Assembly: GCF_001570485.1 (NCBI RefSeq) | Contig: NZ_BCTA01000078.1 | Location: 1 to 64,000, forward strand | Direction: 5' to 3' | DNA from: Mycolicibacterium novocastrense | GTDB taxonomy: Bacteria; Actinomycetota; Actinomycetes; Mycobacteriales; Mycobacteriaceae | Length of the DNA: 64,000 nucleotides | In this document: positions 48,653 through 58,191 of the stretch, in pieces | How the letters are laid out: the number at the start of each line of letters is the position of its first letter | Numbering within the stretch: position 1 is the stretch's first letter | Program-made: the position numbers and the translations under genes | The notes under the pieces: generated by a model | Database searches by the model: none | What the model was told of the DNA's origin: nothing | The model's input: the letters and a program-made list of their open reading frames with translations, nothing else

Positions 48653-49267
48653 GTGACCGACACCGAGAACGACATCCGCGAATTCGCCAGGGTCAAACCG
48701 GCTCTGGGATCGCCGGAGATGGGTCGTTTCATCGCGGCGCTGCGCCGGCTGCAGAACATCACGGTGTCCAGCGATCCCGATGCCGCGCTGTGGAACGATT
48801 CGGCCGCACTGCTCGAGGAGATGTGCGAACGCCTGGAGGAACACAACGCTCCCGCCGGTGTGGCCCCTGCCGGCCGGGCGCCCAACCTGCCCGGCAACGG
48901 CCACCCGCTGATGCCACCGTGGCAGGTCGTGGCGTCGGGACCCGACGAGGTCACGATGCGCGGGCACTTCAGCCGCTTCCACGTCGGGGGCAATGACGCG
49001 GTGCACGGTGGCGTGATCCCGCTGTTCTACGACTGGCATTTCGGCATGGTGGTGTCGGCCGCGGGCCGACCCGACAGCCGCACCGCCTACCTGCATGTGG
49101 ACTACCGGCGGGTGACGCCGATCGAGGCGCCGCTGGAGTCGCGGGCGTGGATCGACGCGGTGGACGGACGCAAACTGTTCGTGAGGGCGGCGATGACGGA
49201 CGCGGACGGCAACGTACTATCCGAGGCCAACGGTCTGATGATCAAACTGCTTGCCCACCAGCCTTGA
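48653..49267 (+). CDS. PaaI-type hotdog-fold thioesterase
   Basis: The 204-residue protein has a helical N-terminal region and a hotdog domain with GGNDAVHGGVIPLFYDWHFGMVV, AYLHVDYRRVTPI and SEANGLMIKL, typical for acyl-CoA thioesterases of the PaaI/4HBT group. GTG 48653. Third gene of the Rieske operon. Confidence 0.87.
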   Translation: MTDTENDIREFARVKPALGSPEMGRFIAALRRLQNITVSSDPDAALWNDSAALLEEMCERLEEHNAPAGVAPAGRAPNLPGNGHPLMPPWQVVASGPDEVTMRGHFSRFHVGGNDAVHGGVIPLFYDWHFGMVVSAAGRPDSRTAYLHVDYRRVTPIEAPLESRAWIDAVDGRKLFVRAAMTDADGNVLSEANGLMIKLLAHQP

Positions 49268-49275
49268 AAGGCACG

Positions 49276-50931
49276 ATGTCTGTGACCACACAGTTCACCG
49301 TCCCGGCCGCCGCCGACACCGTCGCCGCCGTGATCGGCGACCGCGAGTTCATCGTCCAAGGCGATCGCCGATACACCTATGCCCAGGTCGTCGAACGCGC
49401 CAACCGCCTGGCCGCGTTCCTGCACAGCCGCGGGCTCGGTTGTCACGTCGAGCGTTCCGAACTCGCCGGCCATGAGGTGGGCCAGGACCTGCTGGGGATC
49501 TACGCCTACAACGGCCCCGAATACGTCGAAGGCATGCTCGGCTCGTGGCGGGCTAGGGTCGCACCGTTCAACGTCAACTACCGGTACGTCAAGAACGAAT
49601 TGCAGTATCTGCTCAACGATTCGGGCGCCAGCGCACTGCTGTACCACGCGGCGTTCGCGCCGCGCGTCGCCGAGGTGCTGGCGGATCTGCCCAATCTGCG
49701 GGTGCTCATCCAGATCGCCGACGACTCGGGTAACGATCTGCTGGACGGCGCCGTCGACTACGAGTCGATCGTCGGCTCGGGCACCCCGGTGCTGCCGCCC
49801 ATCGAGCCCTCGCCCGACGACCTCTACGTGCTCTACACCGGCGGTACGACGGGCATGCCGAAGGGCGTGCTGTGGCGTCAGCACGACATCTTCATGACCT
49901 CGTTCGGGGGCCGCAACATGGCCACGGGCGAGCTGATCACCTCGCTCGACGACATCGCCAAGCGGGTGACGGAGGGTCCGGGCACCAAGATCCTCACCCT
50001 GCCGCCGCTCATGCACGGCGCCGCGCAGTGGGCTGCGATGACGGCTCTGACCACAGGGCAGACCATCGTGTTCACGGCGAATCCCGCCAGCCTCGACGTC
50101 GACGAGGTCGTGGAGACCATCGAGCGGGAGAAAGTCCTTGTGGTGCAGGTGGTCGGCGATGCGGTCGCACGTCCGCTCGCCGATGCGATCGAGCGCAGTT
50201 CGGCCGATCTGTCGTCGCTCGCCGTGATCGCCAACGGCGGGGCGCTGCTCACCCCCACCGCCAAACAACGGCTCATCGACGTCAAACCCGGCCTGATCGT
50301 CATGGACGGCGTCGGGTCCTCGGAGACCGGTATCCAGATGAACCACATGTCGGCTCCCGGTGCGGTGTCGACGGGCCAGTTCAACGCCGGTCCCGACACC
50401 TTCGTCGCCGCCGAGGATTTCAGCGCGATCCTGCAACCCGGCCACGACGGCATCGGCTGGTTGGCGCAGCGGGGCTATGTGCCGCTTGGCTACAAGGGCG
50501 ATGCGGACAAGACCGCCAAGACCTTCCCGGTGATCGACGGTGTGCGCTACTCGATTCCGGGTGACCGCGCCCGCCATCAGGCCGACGGGTCGATCGAACT
50601 GTTGGGACGCGATTCGGTCACCATCAACTCCGGCGGCGAGAAGATCTTCGCCGAGGAGGTCGAGACCGCGCTGTTGTCGCACCCGGCGGTGGCAGATGTC
50701 GTGGTGGCGGGCAGGCCCAGTGACCGGTGGGGCCAGGAGGTGGTCGCGGTCGTCGCGCTCACCGAGGGGGCCAGCGCCGACGCTCAGGAACTCATCGACC
50801 ACGCCGCGAATTCGATTGCGCGCTACAAACTTCCGAAGGCTGTGGTGTTCCGCCCGGCGATCGAGCGCAGCCCCGCGGGCAAGGCGGACTATCGCTGGGC
50901 CCGCGAGCAGGCGATCAGCGCGAACGCCTGA
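49276..50931 (+). CDS. Fatty-acyl/aryl-CoA synthetase (FadD-type)
   Basis: The 551-residue AMP-forming ligase has the phosphate loop YTGGTTGMPKG, and C-terminal YSIPGDRARHQADGSIELLGR, SGGEKIFAEEVE and the catalytic Lys in RSPAGKADYRW. It activates a carboxylic acid with CoA, committing the substrate to beta-oxidation-like steps. ATG 49276 follows AAAGG. It overlaps the convergent ALDH gene by 17 bases. Confidence 0.93.
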   Translation: MSVTTQFTVPAAADTVAAVIGDREFIVQGDRRYTYAQVVERANRLAAFLHSRGLGCHVERSELAGHEVGQDLLGIYAYNGPEYVEGMLGSWRARVAPFNVNYRYVKNELQYLLNDSGASALLYHAAFAPRVAEVLADLPNLRVLIQIADDSGNDLLDGAVDYESIVGSGTPVLPPIEPSPDDLYVLYTGGTTGMPKGVLWRQHDIFMTSFGGRNMATGELITSLDDIAKRVTEGPGTKILTLPPLMHGAAQWAAMTALTTGQTIVFTANPASLDVDEVVETIEREKVLVVQVVGDAVARPLADAIERSSADLSSLAVIANGGALLTPTAKQRLIDVKPGLIVMDGVGSSETGIQMNHMSAPGAVSTGQFNAGPDTFVAAEDFSAILQPGHDGIGWLAQRGYVPLGYKGDADKTAKTFPVIDGVRYSIPGDRARHQADGSIELLGRDSVTINSGGEKIFAEEVETALLSHPAVADVVVAGRPSDRWGQEVVAVVALTEGASADAQELIDHAANSIARYKLPKAVVFRPAIERSPAGKADYRWAREQAISANA

Positions 50932-52408
50932 TCCGACGCCAGGTCCGGTTGCGGGCCATCCGCAGCCCGAGCGCCGTCGTCGCGCGCAGCGAGGGCGTGA
51001 ACGGTGGGGCCGCGCGTCCGGTGATGGTGACCGGGAGGTCGGAGCCGACGATCGTGCGGTGGTGGCTGAACGCGTCGAACCCCGCCTTACCGTGGTAGGC
51101 GCCCATCCCGCTGCGCCCGACTCCCCCGAACGGCGCTGCCGACGGAATCATCTGCGCGGCGAAGTCATTTCGCGCGACGCCGCCGCTTCGGGTGCTCCGC
51201 ACGAAGCGCCGAAACTCCGTGTCGTCCGGTCCGTACCAGTATGCGACCAGCGGTGAGGGCCGCTGGTTGATGTAGTCGATCGCCTCGTCGAGATCGCGGT
51301 AGGGCCGCACCGAAAGTACGGGGCCGAAGACCTCTTCCGCGGCGATGGCCATCCGGTCGTCGACATCACGCACGAGGGTCGGGGCCATCTTGCGGGTCGC
51401 GCGGTCGGGCAGGACCTCGCCGGCCGGTGCGACAGACTCGACGCGCGCGCCCTTCGCCCGCGCATCGTCGACCAGGCCGACCACTCGATCGAAGTTCGCC
51501 TCGTTCACCGACGAGCAGTAGTCGTCGTTGTCGACGATTGCCGGAAACATCTGCCGCCACGTCTCTTTGACGATCTCAACAAAGGCGGCCTCACGGTCTC
51601 CAGGCACGAAGACGTAGTCGGGACAGACACAGACCTGACCTCCGTTGATCATCCGCGATCGTGCGATGCGGACTGCCGACCGACGCAGGTCCGCGTCGCG
51701 CGCAACGACGACCGGGTTCTTACCCCCGAGTTCCAGGGTCACGGGCACCAGGTTCTCGGCGGCCGCCCGCTGCACCAGCGCTCCGACCGACGGCGAGCCG
51801 GTGAAGAACAGGTGGTCGAAAGGCAGCGACGAGAACTCGGCCGCGACATCGGGCCCGCCGGTCACCACGTCGAGCTCGGTGACATCGAAGTACCTCGGCG
51901 CCAACGACTTCATCAGCTCCGCGGTGCGCGGCGTGATCTCCGACATCTTGATCATCACCCGGTTGCCCGCGGCGAAGGCCGCCGCAGCGGGCAGCACCAC
52001 CAGGTTCACCGGGAAATTCCACGGCCCGATGATCCCCACCACTCCGAGCGGTGACGGTTCGACCTCGGCCCGAAGACCGAACAACCGGCCGGCCCGCACC
52101 AACCGTGCCGCGCGCATCCACTGGGCCACATGCGATCTGGTGTGCTCGATGACCGAGATCATGCCGAGTATCTCGGTGAACAGTGAGCCGGTCCTGGGCC
52201 TGGTTCCGTAATCGGCGGCCATGGCGTCGACGAACTCGTCGGCGTTGTCGAGCACGAGCGACAGCAACCGGTCGATGCGATGGCGCCGCTCGGCAGCGCT
52301 GGGCGGGCCGTCGGCCAGGAACGCGCTGCGCTGGCGCTCGAGGACGGCTGACATCGCCTCCCGAGGGGTGCTCCGGGCGGCACCGACCTGAATTGTGCTC
52401 TCGCTCAT
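50915..52408 (-). CDS. Aldehyde dehydrogenase, class 3/coniferyl-aldehyde type
   Basis: The 497-residue enzyme has GPWNFPVNL, LELGGKNPVVV (general base Glu) and the nucleophile Cys in NGGQVCVCPDYV, and lacks the long N-terminus of class 1/2 ALDHs, as CalB-type and class 3 enzymes do. It would oxidise the aldehyde from the divergent SDR. The ACTGTAA site at 52454-52474 lies 46 bases upstream. Confidence 0.93.
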   Translation of the reverse strand: MSESTIQVGAARSTPREAMSAVLERQRSAFLADGPPSAAERRHRIDRLLSLVLDNADEFVDAMAADYGTRPRTGSLFTEILGMISVIEHTRSHVAQWMRAARLVRAGRLFGLRAEVEPSPLGVVGIIGPWNFPVNLVVLPAAAAFAAGNRVMIKMSEITPRTAELMKSLAPRYFDVTELDVVTGGPDVAAEFSSLPFDHLFFTGSPSVGALVQRAAAENLVPVTLELGGKNPVVVARDADLRRSAVRIARSRMINGGQVCVCPDYVFVPGDREAAFVEIVKETWRQMFPAIVDNDDYCSSVNEANFDRVVGLVDDARAKGARVESVAPAGEVLPDRATRKMAPTLVRDVDDRMAIAAEEVFGPVLSVRPYRDLDEAIDYINQRPSPLVAYWYGPDDTEFRRFVRSTRSGGVARNDFAAQMIPSAAPFGGVGRSGMGAYHGKAGFDAFSHHRTIVGSDLPVTITGRAAPPFTPSLRATTALGLRMARNRTWRRIRRSR

Positions 52409-52453
52409 CGCACCACCATCTCCGAAAATGATTGTCTGCCGGAACCGAATTGT

Positions 52454-52474
52454 TTACTGTCGTGCTTACAGTCG
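52454..52474. promoter_or_regulatory. ACTGTAA-palindrome site 4
   Basis: TTACTGTCG and TTACAGTCG flank TGC (6 and 7 of 9 matches). It lies between the divergent aldehyde dehydrogenase and SDR genes. Confidence 0.6.
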
Positions 52475-52525
52475 GCCATTCGAATGTTACGCCGACGCCA
52501 CCCGTCCGCGAAGGGAATGCATGAG

Positions 52526-53332
52526 ATGACCGAAAAGCGCAAAGTCGTCGTGGTCGGTGCGGGCTCGGGCATCGGGGCAGCTCTCGCGACGCATTTCCAC
52601 GACCGCGGCGATCACGTCCTCGCGGTCGACGTCCGCGACCACCGGACCCCCGCCTCCGAATCCGCCCGCTGCGATCTGCGCGATCCGGCAGACATTGGCC
52701 GCCTGCTCGACTCGATCGGGGCCGGCTGGGACACCCTGGCGCACGTCGCGGGCGTCCCCGGCACAGCTCCGGCGGCCGACGTGCTCAAGGTCAATTACCT
52801 CGGCATGCGACTGGTCGTCGAAGGCATGCTCCCCCGCATGCGCCGTGGCGGGTCGATCGTCGCGGTCGCCTCCACCGCCGCGCTCGGGTGGGACCAGCGC
52901 ATAGACACCCTGAACGGACTGCTCGAACTCACCGACGCCGACGCCGTCGAGCGCTGGCAGGCCGAGCAGGATCCGGACTACCCGGTGTACAGCACGTCCA
53001 AGCAGGCGGCGATCCTGTACGCCAAACGGCTTGCGGGGCCGGCGTGGACGACGTACGGCGTGCGGGTCAACACCGTGAGCCCCGGACCGGTCGAGACACC
53101 TATCCTCACCGACTTCGAGCAGACCATGGGCAAAGAGGTCTTGGACATGTGCAAGGCGACTGTCGGGCGTCATGCCTCGGTCGACGACATCGTGCCGGTC
53201 ATTTCGTTCCTCGGGTCCCCGGAGGCGCGGTGGATCACCGGCCAGGACCTCCAGGTCGACGCCGGCTTCGTCAATTCGATGCTCGCAGGCGCACCCGTGC
53301 AGCTGCCACAGCCTGCACCTATCGTCACGTAG
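52526..53332 (+). CDS. SDR, 3-alpha-hydroxysteroid/coniferyl-alcohol dehydrogenase type
   Basis: The 268-residue SDR has VVVVGAGSGIGAAL, KVNYLGMRLVVEGMLP (the NYLG-type motif of 3-alpha-HSD/CalA), ASTAALGWD and PVYSTSKQAA. It would oxidise a secondary or benzylic alcohol. ATG 52526 follows AAGGG by ten bases. Confidence 0.9.
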   Translation: MTEKRKVVVVGAGSGIGAALATHFHDRGDHVLAVDVRDHRTPASESARCDLRDPADIGRLLDSIGAGWDTLAHVAGVPGTAPAADVLKVNYLGMRLVVEGMLPRMRRGGSIVAVASTAALGWDQRIDTLNGLLELTDADAVERWQAEQDPDYPVYSTSKQAAILYAKRLAGPAWTTYGVRVNTVSPGPVETPILTDFEQTMGKEVLDMCKATVGRHASVDDIVPVISFLGSPEARWITGQDLQVDAGFVNSMLAGAPVQLPQPAPIVT

Positions 53333-53336
53333 ACCG

Positions 53337-53357
53337 ATACTGTAAGCTTTACAGTAC
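53337..53357. promoter_or_regulatory. ACTGTAA-palindrome site 5
   Basis: ATACTGTAA and TTACAGTAC flank GCT, 17 of 18 arm positions as in the perfect site. It is 43 bases upstream of the P450 start and probably controls the P450-TetR operon. Confidence 0.75.
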
Positions 53358-53400
53358 CCATGCGGGTTACATGTCCGGACCAGACGAGGGAGATCAGCCC

Positions 53401-54609
53401 GTGGATAGCCCCGTACAGGATGTCACGGTCGACGAGACCTTCGACCTGCTGCGAGACCCCTACCCCTTGTTCGCGCAGAAGCGGCGGGAAACCAGCGGCG
53501 TGTTTCGCGGCAGCGTCATGGACTGGTCCCAGGCGCCGGAGGCAATGCCGGAAAACCTCTATTCGGCCGTGTCTTTCGACGCCGTCAACCGGGTCTTCCG
53601 CGACGGCAAGGTCTTCAACTCACACATCTACGACAACACCATCGGCCTGTTCATCGGACCGACCATCCTGGCGATGGAGGGCAAGAAGCACTGGGACCAC
53701 CGCAACCTGGTGTCCTCGGCGTTCAAGTCGAAGTCGTTGGCGCGCTGGGAACCCGAGGTCGTCCGCCCGGTGGTCACCGCGCTGATCGACGAGTTCATCG
53801 ACGATGGACGTGCCGACCTCGTCCGGGATTTCACGTTCGAGTTCCCGACCCGCGTCATCTCCAAGCTGCTGGGCCTGCCCGAGGAAGACCTGCCGTGGTT
53901 CCGCAAACGTGCCGTCGAATTGATCAGCTATCACGTCCGGTACAAGCGCGCATTCGAGGCGTCCGCAGCGCTGAAGGACTACTTTCTGGCGCAGATCGAC
54001 AAGCGCAGGTCCAAGCCGACCGAGGACATCATCGGCGATCTCGTCACCGCCGAGATCGACGGTGAGAAACTCAGCGACGAGTCCATCTACTCGTTCCTGC
54101 GACTGCTGCTGCCCGCCGGCCTGGAGACCACCTACCGATCGTCGGGAAACCTGCTGTATCTCTTGCTCACCCACCCCGAGCAGTTCGCCGCGGTGCAGGC
54201 CGACCGCGAACTCATCTCCCCGGCCATCGAAGAAGGCCTGCGGTTCGAGACGCCGTTGACCACCGTGCAGCGCTACGCGACCGAGGAGACCGAACTCGAA
54301 GGTGTCACACTCCCCCAGGGTTCGGTGATCGACGTATGCATCGGATCGGCCAACCGCGACGAAAAGCGTTGGGAACGCTCCGAGGAGTTCGACATCTTCC
54401 GCAAGCGGATCCCGCACATCTCCTTCGCCGCGGGTGAGCACACCTGCATGGGTCTGCACCTGGCACGCATGGAGACCCGGGTGGCGGTGGAATGCCTGCT
54501 GGACCGGCTGACCAACATCGAACTCGTCACCGATGACAACCCCCACATCGCCGGCCAGCCCTTCCGCTCACCCACCGCGCTCCCTGTGACGTTCGGTCCG
54601 GTCGGCTGA
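53401..54609 (+). CDS. Cytochrome P450
   Basis: The 402-residue P450 has the I-helix LPAGLETTYRS, ExxR (EEGLRFE), and haem loop FAAGEHTCMGLHLARME. Note Glu in place of the usual Asp before the I-helix Thr. GTG 53401 follows GAGGGAGA by seven bases; an ATG 30 bases earlier is possible. Co-transcribed with the TetR gene three bases on. Confidence 0.93.
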   Translation: MDSPVQDVTVDETFDLLRDPYPLFAQKRRETSGVFRGSVMDWSQAPEAMPENLYSAVSFDAVNRVFRDGKVFNSHIYDNTIGLFIGPTILAMEGKKHWDHRNLVSSAFKSKSLARWEPEVVRPVVTALIDEFIDDGRADLVRDFTFEFPTRVISKLLGLPEEDLPWFRKRAVELISYHVRYKRAFEASAALKDYFLAQIDKRRSKPTEDIIGDLVTAEIDGEKLSDESIYSFLRLLLPAGLETTYRSSGNLLYLLLTHPEQFAAVQADRELISPAIEEGLRFETPLTTVQRYATEETELEGVTLPQGSVIDVCIGSANRDEKRWERSEEFDIFRKRIPHISFAAGEHTCMGLHLARMETRVAVECLLDRLTNIELVTDDNPHIAGQPFRSPTALPVTFGPVG

Positions 54610-54612
54610 TCC

Positions 54613-55254
54613 GTGGCCAAAGCCGCGAGCGGCCGTGCCCGCCAGCGCCGTGACCGCGGCTCGATCAGTGCCGAGGAGATTCTCGAGGGCGCACTGCAGG
54701 TCGCGCAGGAGGTCTCGATCGAGAACCTGAGCATGCCGCAGCTCGCCAAACACCTCGGCGTCGGCGTCACCAGCATCTACTGGTACTTCCGCCGCAAGGA
54801 CGATCTTCTCGACGCGATGACCGACCGGGCGTTGGAGCGGTTCGAGTTCACGGTGCCCACCATCTCCGCCTCGAATTGGCGAGAATCGTTGCGCGATCAC
54901 GCCTTGACCATGCGGAAGCGGTTCCGCGCTGACCCGATCCTCTGCGACCTGGTGCTGATCCGCGGGCAGTTCGGACACCGCGCGATGCACGGTGCGCTGC
55001 AGAAACTGGGGCAGCCGATCGGCGCGCTGGTCGAAGCGGGGCTGACGGTCGACCAGGCCGCCGAGACGTACGGCGCGATCTCGGTGCACATCCGGGGTTC
55101 GGTGGTTCTCGAGCGACTCCAGGAGCGCACCGAGGGCTTCCCCGCCCAGCGCGACGACGGCGGCCGCTACATCGGGTTCGCCGACGACATCGACTTCGGC
55201 TACATCCTCGACAGCATTCTCGATCACGCCGAATCGATCATCGCGGCGGCGTAG
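54613..55254 (+). CDS. TetR-family regulator, likely controlling the ACTGTAA sites
   Basis: The 213-residue protein has the HTH EEILEGALQVAQEVSIENLSM and AKHLGVGVTSIYWYFRRKDDL, then a helical ligand domain. It follows the P450 gene by three bases, under the operator at 53337-53357, so it would autoregulate. It is the only DNA-binding protein encoded among the seven sites, hence the best candidate for their regulator. It overlaps the convergent ALDH by 17 bases. Confidence 0.92.
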   Translation: MAKAASGRARQRRDRGSISAEEILEGALQVAQEVSIENLSMPQLAKHLGVGVTSIYWYFRRKDDLLDAMTDRALERFEFTVPTISASNWRESLRDHALTMRKRFRADPILCDLVLIRGQFGHRAMHGALQKLGQPIGALVEAGLTVDQAAETYGAISVHIRGSVVLERLQERTEGFPAQRDDGGRYIGFADDIDFGYILDSILDHAESIIAAA

Positions 55255-56791
55255 CGCCGTTCTTCGGCGCGCGGTAGGCCACGGTCTTCGTCTCGAGGTA
55301 TTGCTCGAAACCCTCCACGCCGCACTGCCTTCCGACACCGCTGCTCTTGAAGCCGCCGAACGGGGCATCCGCCCCGTAGAACATGCCGCCGTTGACGCCG
55401 AACGAACCGGTGCGGATGCGACGGGCGATCGCCATCCCCCGCTCCAGTGAGCGCGACGAAACGGCGCCCGCCAATCCGTATGCGCTGTCGTTGGCGATCC
55501 GCACCGCCTCGTCGTCGTCATCGAACGGCAGCACCACCAGCACCGGGCCGAACACCTCCTGCTGGGCGATCGCCGTTTCGTTGCCGACGCCGACGATCAC
55601 CGTCGGCGCGACGTAGTGGCCGCCGGCGAGATGGTCGGGGAGATTCGCGACGGGCCCACCGCCCGCGGCGATTTCGGCGCCGTCGGCGCGGGCCTGTTCG
55701 ATCGCGTCGAGGACCCGCGCCTTCTGCGCCGCGCTGATCACCGGCCCCACCAGGGTGTCCGGGCTGACCGGATCGCCCACCGGCACAGCCTGATAGGCGG
55801 CGGTGACGGTGGCGACGGCCTCGTCGTAGCGCGACCGGTGCACCAGCATGCGCGTGGTGGCCGCGCACGCCTGTCCCGCGTGTACGCACACCCCCACCGC
55901 AGAGCCGACGATCGCCGCGGGCGGGGCGTCGTCGAGCACGATCGACACCGATTTACCGCCGAGTTCCAGGAACATCCGCTTCATCGTGTCGGCGCCCTGA
56001 CGCATGAGCAGCTTGCCGACGCCGGTCGAGCCGGTGAACGAGATCATGTCGACGCGCGGGTCTGTGCCGAGCAGCCCGGCCACGTCGTTGGACGGGGTGG
56101 GCACCACGTTGACGACGCCGGGCGGGATGTCGGTGTGTTCGGCGATGAGCCGGCCGAGCCGGGTGGCGTTCCACGGCGTGTTCGGGTCGGGCTTGAGCAC
56201 GACGGTGTTTCCCGTCGCGAGCGCGGGGCCGAGCTTGTTGAGGATCACCTCGATCGGGAAGTTGGACGGGGTGATCGCGGCGACGACGCCGACCGGTTCC
56301 TTGACCACGTTGCGCACATTGCGCTCACCGAACAGCCCACCGCCGTCGAGCGCGCGCTCCCATCCGAAGTCGAGCATCAGCCGCGCCGGATAACGCAGGC
56401 CGTCCGCCAACGGCCAATCAAGTTGTGCGGACTGCGTCGTCATCACCGGACAGCCGACCTCGGCGATCAGCTCCTCGCGCAGATCTTCCTGCTCGGCTTC
56501 GATCGCGGCTTGCAGCTGATCGAGGCAGCGCGCGCGCAGGTGTCGGTTGGTGGCCCAGTCGGTGTCGTCGAAGGCGCGGCGGGCGGCCGCGATCGCGCGA
56601 TCCATGTCCTCGGCCTCGGCGGCGGCCGTGCTTCCCAGCAGACGGCCGGTGGCCGGGCTCAGGTTGTCGAACTGTGCACCGGAGGCCGATGACACGAGTT
56701 GCCCGTCGATGAGCATCCGCGATTCGGCGCGTCTCGCGGCGCGCTCGCCGACGTCGATGCTGGTCTCGGTCCGTTCATCGACGTCACTCAC
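55238..56791 (-). CDS. Aldehyde dehydrogenase
   Basis: The 517-residue enzyme has TPSNFPIEVIL, FTGSTGVGK, LELGGKSVSIV (Glu) and nucleophile Cys in HAGQACAATTR. GTG 56791 follows CGAGGTG. A second ALDH of this region, different from the class 3-like one, with the ACTGTAA site at 56824-56844 upstream. Confidence 0.93.
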   Translation of the reverse strand: MSDVDERTETSIDVGERAARRAESRMLIDGQLVSSASGAQFDNLSPATGRLLGSTAAAEAEDMDRAIAAARRAFDDTDWATNRHLRARCLDQLQAAIEAEQEDLREELIAEVGCPVMTTQSAQLDWPLADGLRYPARLMLDFGWERALDGGGLFGERNVRNVVKEPVGVVAAITPSNFPIEVILNKLGPALATGNTVVLKPDPNTPWNATRLGRLIAEHTDIPPGVVNVVPTPSNDVAGLLGTDPRVDMISFTGSTGVGKLLMRQGADTMKRMFLELGGKSVSIVLDDAPPAAIVGSAVGVCVHAGQACAATTRMLVHRSRYDEAVATVTAAYQAVPVGDPVSPDTLVGPVISAAQKARVLDAIEQARADGAEIAAGGGPVANLPDHLAGGHYVAPTVIVGVGNETAIAQQEVFGPVLVVLPFDDDDEAVRIANDSAYGLAGAVSSRSLERGMAIARRIRTGSFGVNGGMFYGADAPFGGFKSSGVGRQCGVEGFEQYLETKTVAYRAPKNGATPPR

Positions 56792-56823
56792 CGGCACCTC
56801 GTAGACTCTCTTTGCGGGACGAC

Positions 56824-56844
56824 TAACTGTAATGCTTACGGTAA
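56824..56844. promoter_or_regulatory. ACTGTAA-palindrome site 6
   Basis: TAACTGTAA and TTACGGTAA flank TGC (7 and 7 of 9 matches). Lies between divergent ALDH and CoA-transferase genes. Confidence 0.65.
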
Positions 56845-56885
56845 GTTTATTCAACAGCCGGAGCGCCGGATACGAGGGAGCCGAT

Positions 56886-58112
56886 TTGGTCAAGGTCATG
56901 GAGGGCGTGCGCGTCCTCGAAGTCGCACAGTTCACGTTCGTCCCCGCAGCGGGGGCGATCCTCGCCGATTGGGGCGCCGACGTCATCAAGGTGGAGCACC
57001 CGGTGCGCGGTGACACCCAACGCGGCTTCATCAACATGGGCGGATTCCAACTCGACCCCAACCGCCATCCGCTGATCGAACACCCCAACCGCGGTAAGCG
57101 CAGCGTGGGCATCGACGTGTCGACGCCCGAGGGTCAGGAGGTGCTCTACGAGATCGCCAGGACTTCTGATGTCTTCCTCACCAATTACCTTCCCGCACAA
57201 AGGCAGAAGAACAAGTTCGACGTCGAACACATCCGCGCCGCGAACCCCGACATCATCTACGCGCGCGGAAGCGCATACGGCGACAAGGGACCCGAGCGCG
57301 ATACCGGAGGTTTCGACGGCACCGCGTTCTGGACGCGCAGCGGGGTCGGGCACGCCTTGACCCCCGAGGAAATCGGCGGCGCACTGTCGCAGGGCATTCC
57401 GGCGTTCGGCGACTCGATCGGCGGGATGAACATCGCAGGCGGGATCTCGGCCGCACTGTTTCACCGGATGCGCACCGGCGAGGCGGTCGAGCTCGACGTT
57501 TCGCTGTTGAGCACGGCGTGGTGGGCCGGCGGTGCCAGCATGACACAGGGCATGGAGACCGGCGAGACCATGCGCTCGCTGATGCCGGATGCCGCGGGCC
57601 CGAGCGTGAACCCGTTCATGGCCAACTACCTGACCTCCGACGGCGGCACGATCAACTTGTGCATCGTCAGCCCGACCGGATACATCCGCGACGCGTTCGA
57701 ACATCTGGAACTGCCGGAGCTCGCCGACGACCCCCGTTTCAGCGACGTGATGCCGCTGATCGAAAACGCCGCAGCCGCAGTCGAATTGATTCGAGAGAAG
57801 ATTCGCAGCAAGCCGTTCGAGTACTGGCGCCAACGGCTGAAGACGATGAAAGGCCAGTGGGCGCCGTTCCAGAGCTTCCTCGATCTGGCCACCGACGAGC
57901 AGGCGCTGGCCAACGACATGGTCGTCGAGGTCGAGGCGGCCGACGGCGGTGAGCCTTTCAAGGTCGTCCGCGGCCCGGTGCAGTTCAATCACGAGCCGCT
58001 GGAGACGACGCGCGCACCGCAGGCCAGCGAGCACACCGAGCTGGTGCTCATGGACATCGGCATGGACTGGGACCGCATCGAGGCGCTGAAGGAAAAGGGC
58101 GCCATCGCGTAG
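56886..58112 (+). CDS. CaiB/BaiF-type CoA-transferase
   Basis: The 408-residue class III CoA-transferase opens with MEGVRVLEVAQFTFVPAAGAILADWGADVIKVEHP, including the conserved catalytic Asp region later (PDIIYARGSAYGDKGPERDTGGFDGTAFW). It moves CoA between acids. TTG 56886 is chosen because GAGGGAG lies six bases upstream; ATG 56898 has no such site. Confidence 0.9.
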   Translation: MVKVMEGVRVLEVAQFTFVPAAGAILADWGADVIKVEHPVRGDTQRGFINMGGFQLDPNRHPLIEHPNRGKRSVGIDVSTPEGQEVLYEIARTSDVFLTNYLPAQRQKNKFDVEHIRAANPDIIYARGSAYGDKGPERDTGGFDGTAFWTRSGVGHALTPEEIGGALSQGIPAFGDSIGGMNIAGGISAALFHRMRTGEAVELDVSLLSTAWWAGGASMTQGMETGETMRSLMPDAAGPSVNPFMANYLTSDGGTINLCIVSPTGYIRDAFEHLELPELADDPRFSDVMPLIENAAAAVELIREKIRSKPFEYWRQRLKTMKGQWAPFQSFLDLATDEQALANDMVVEVEAADGGEPFKVVRGPVQFNHEPLETTRAPQASEHTELVLMDIGMDWDRIEALKEKGAIA

Positions 58113-58123
58113 CGTTCTTCTGC

Positions 58124-58184
58124 GCGAGCGACCGTGTCTGCCCACGGACGCGCCGCGACAGGTGTGCATTTCGCGGTCGCTCGC
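58124..58184. repeat. Intergenic palindromic repeat, GCGAGCGACCGTGT family
   Basis: GCGAGCGACCG (58124-58134) and CGGTCGCTCGC (58174-58184) are perfect arms around a 39-base centre. It aligns with the repeat at 32728-32778 in the left arm and centre. Lies between convergent genes and probably ends both transcripts. Confidence 0.7.
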
Positions 58185-58191
58185 GGCGAAG

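Noticed and set aside
49102..50802. Open frame of 566 codons on the minus strand
   Set aside because: Antisense shadow of the acyl-CoA synthetase gene.
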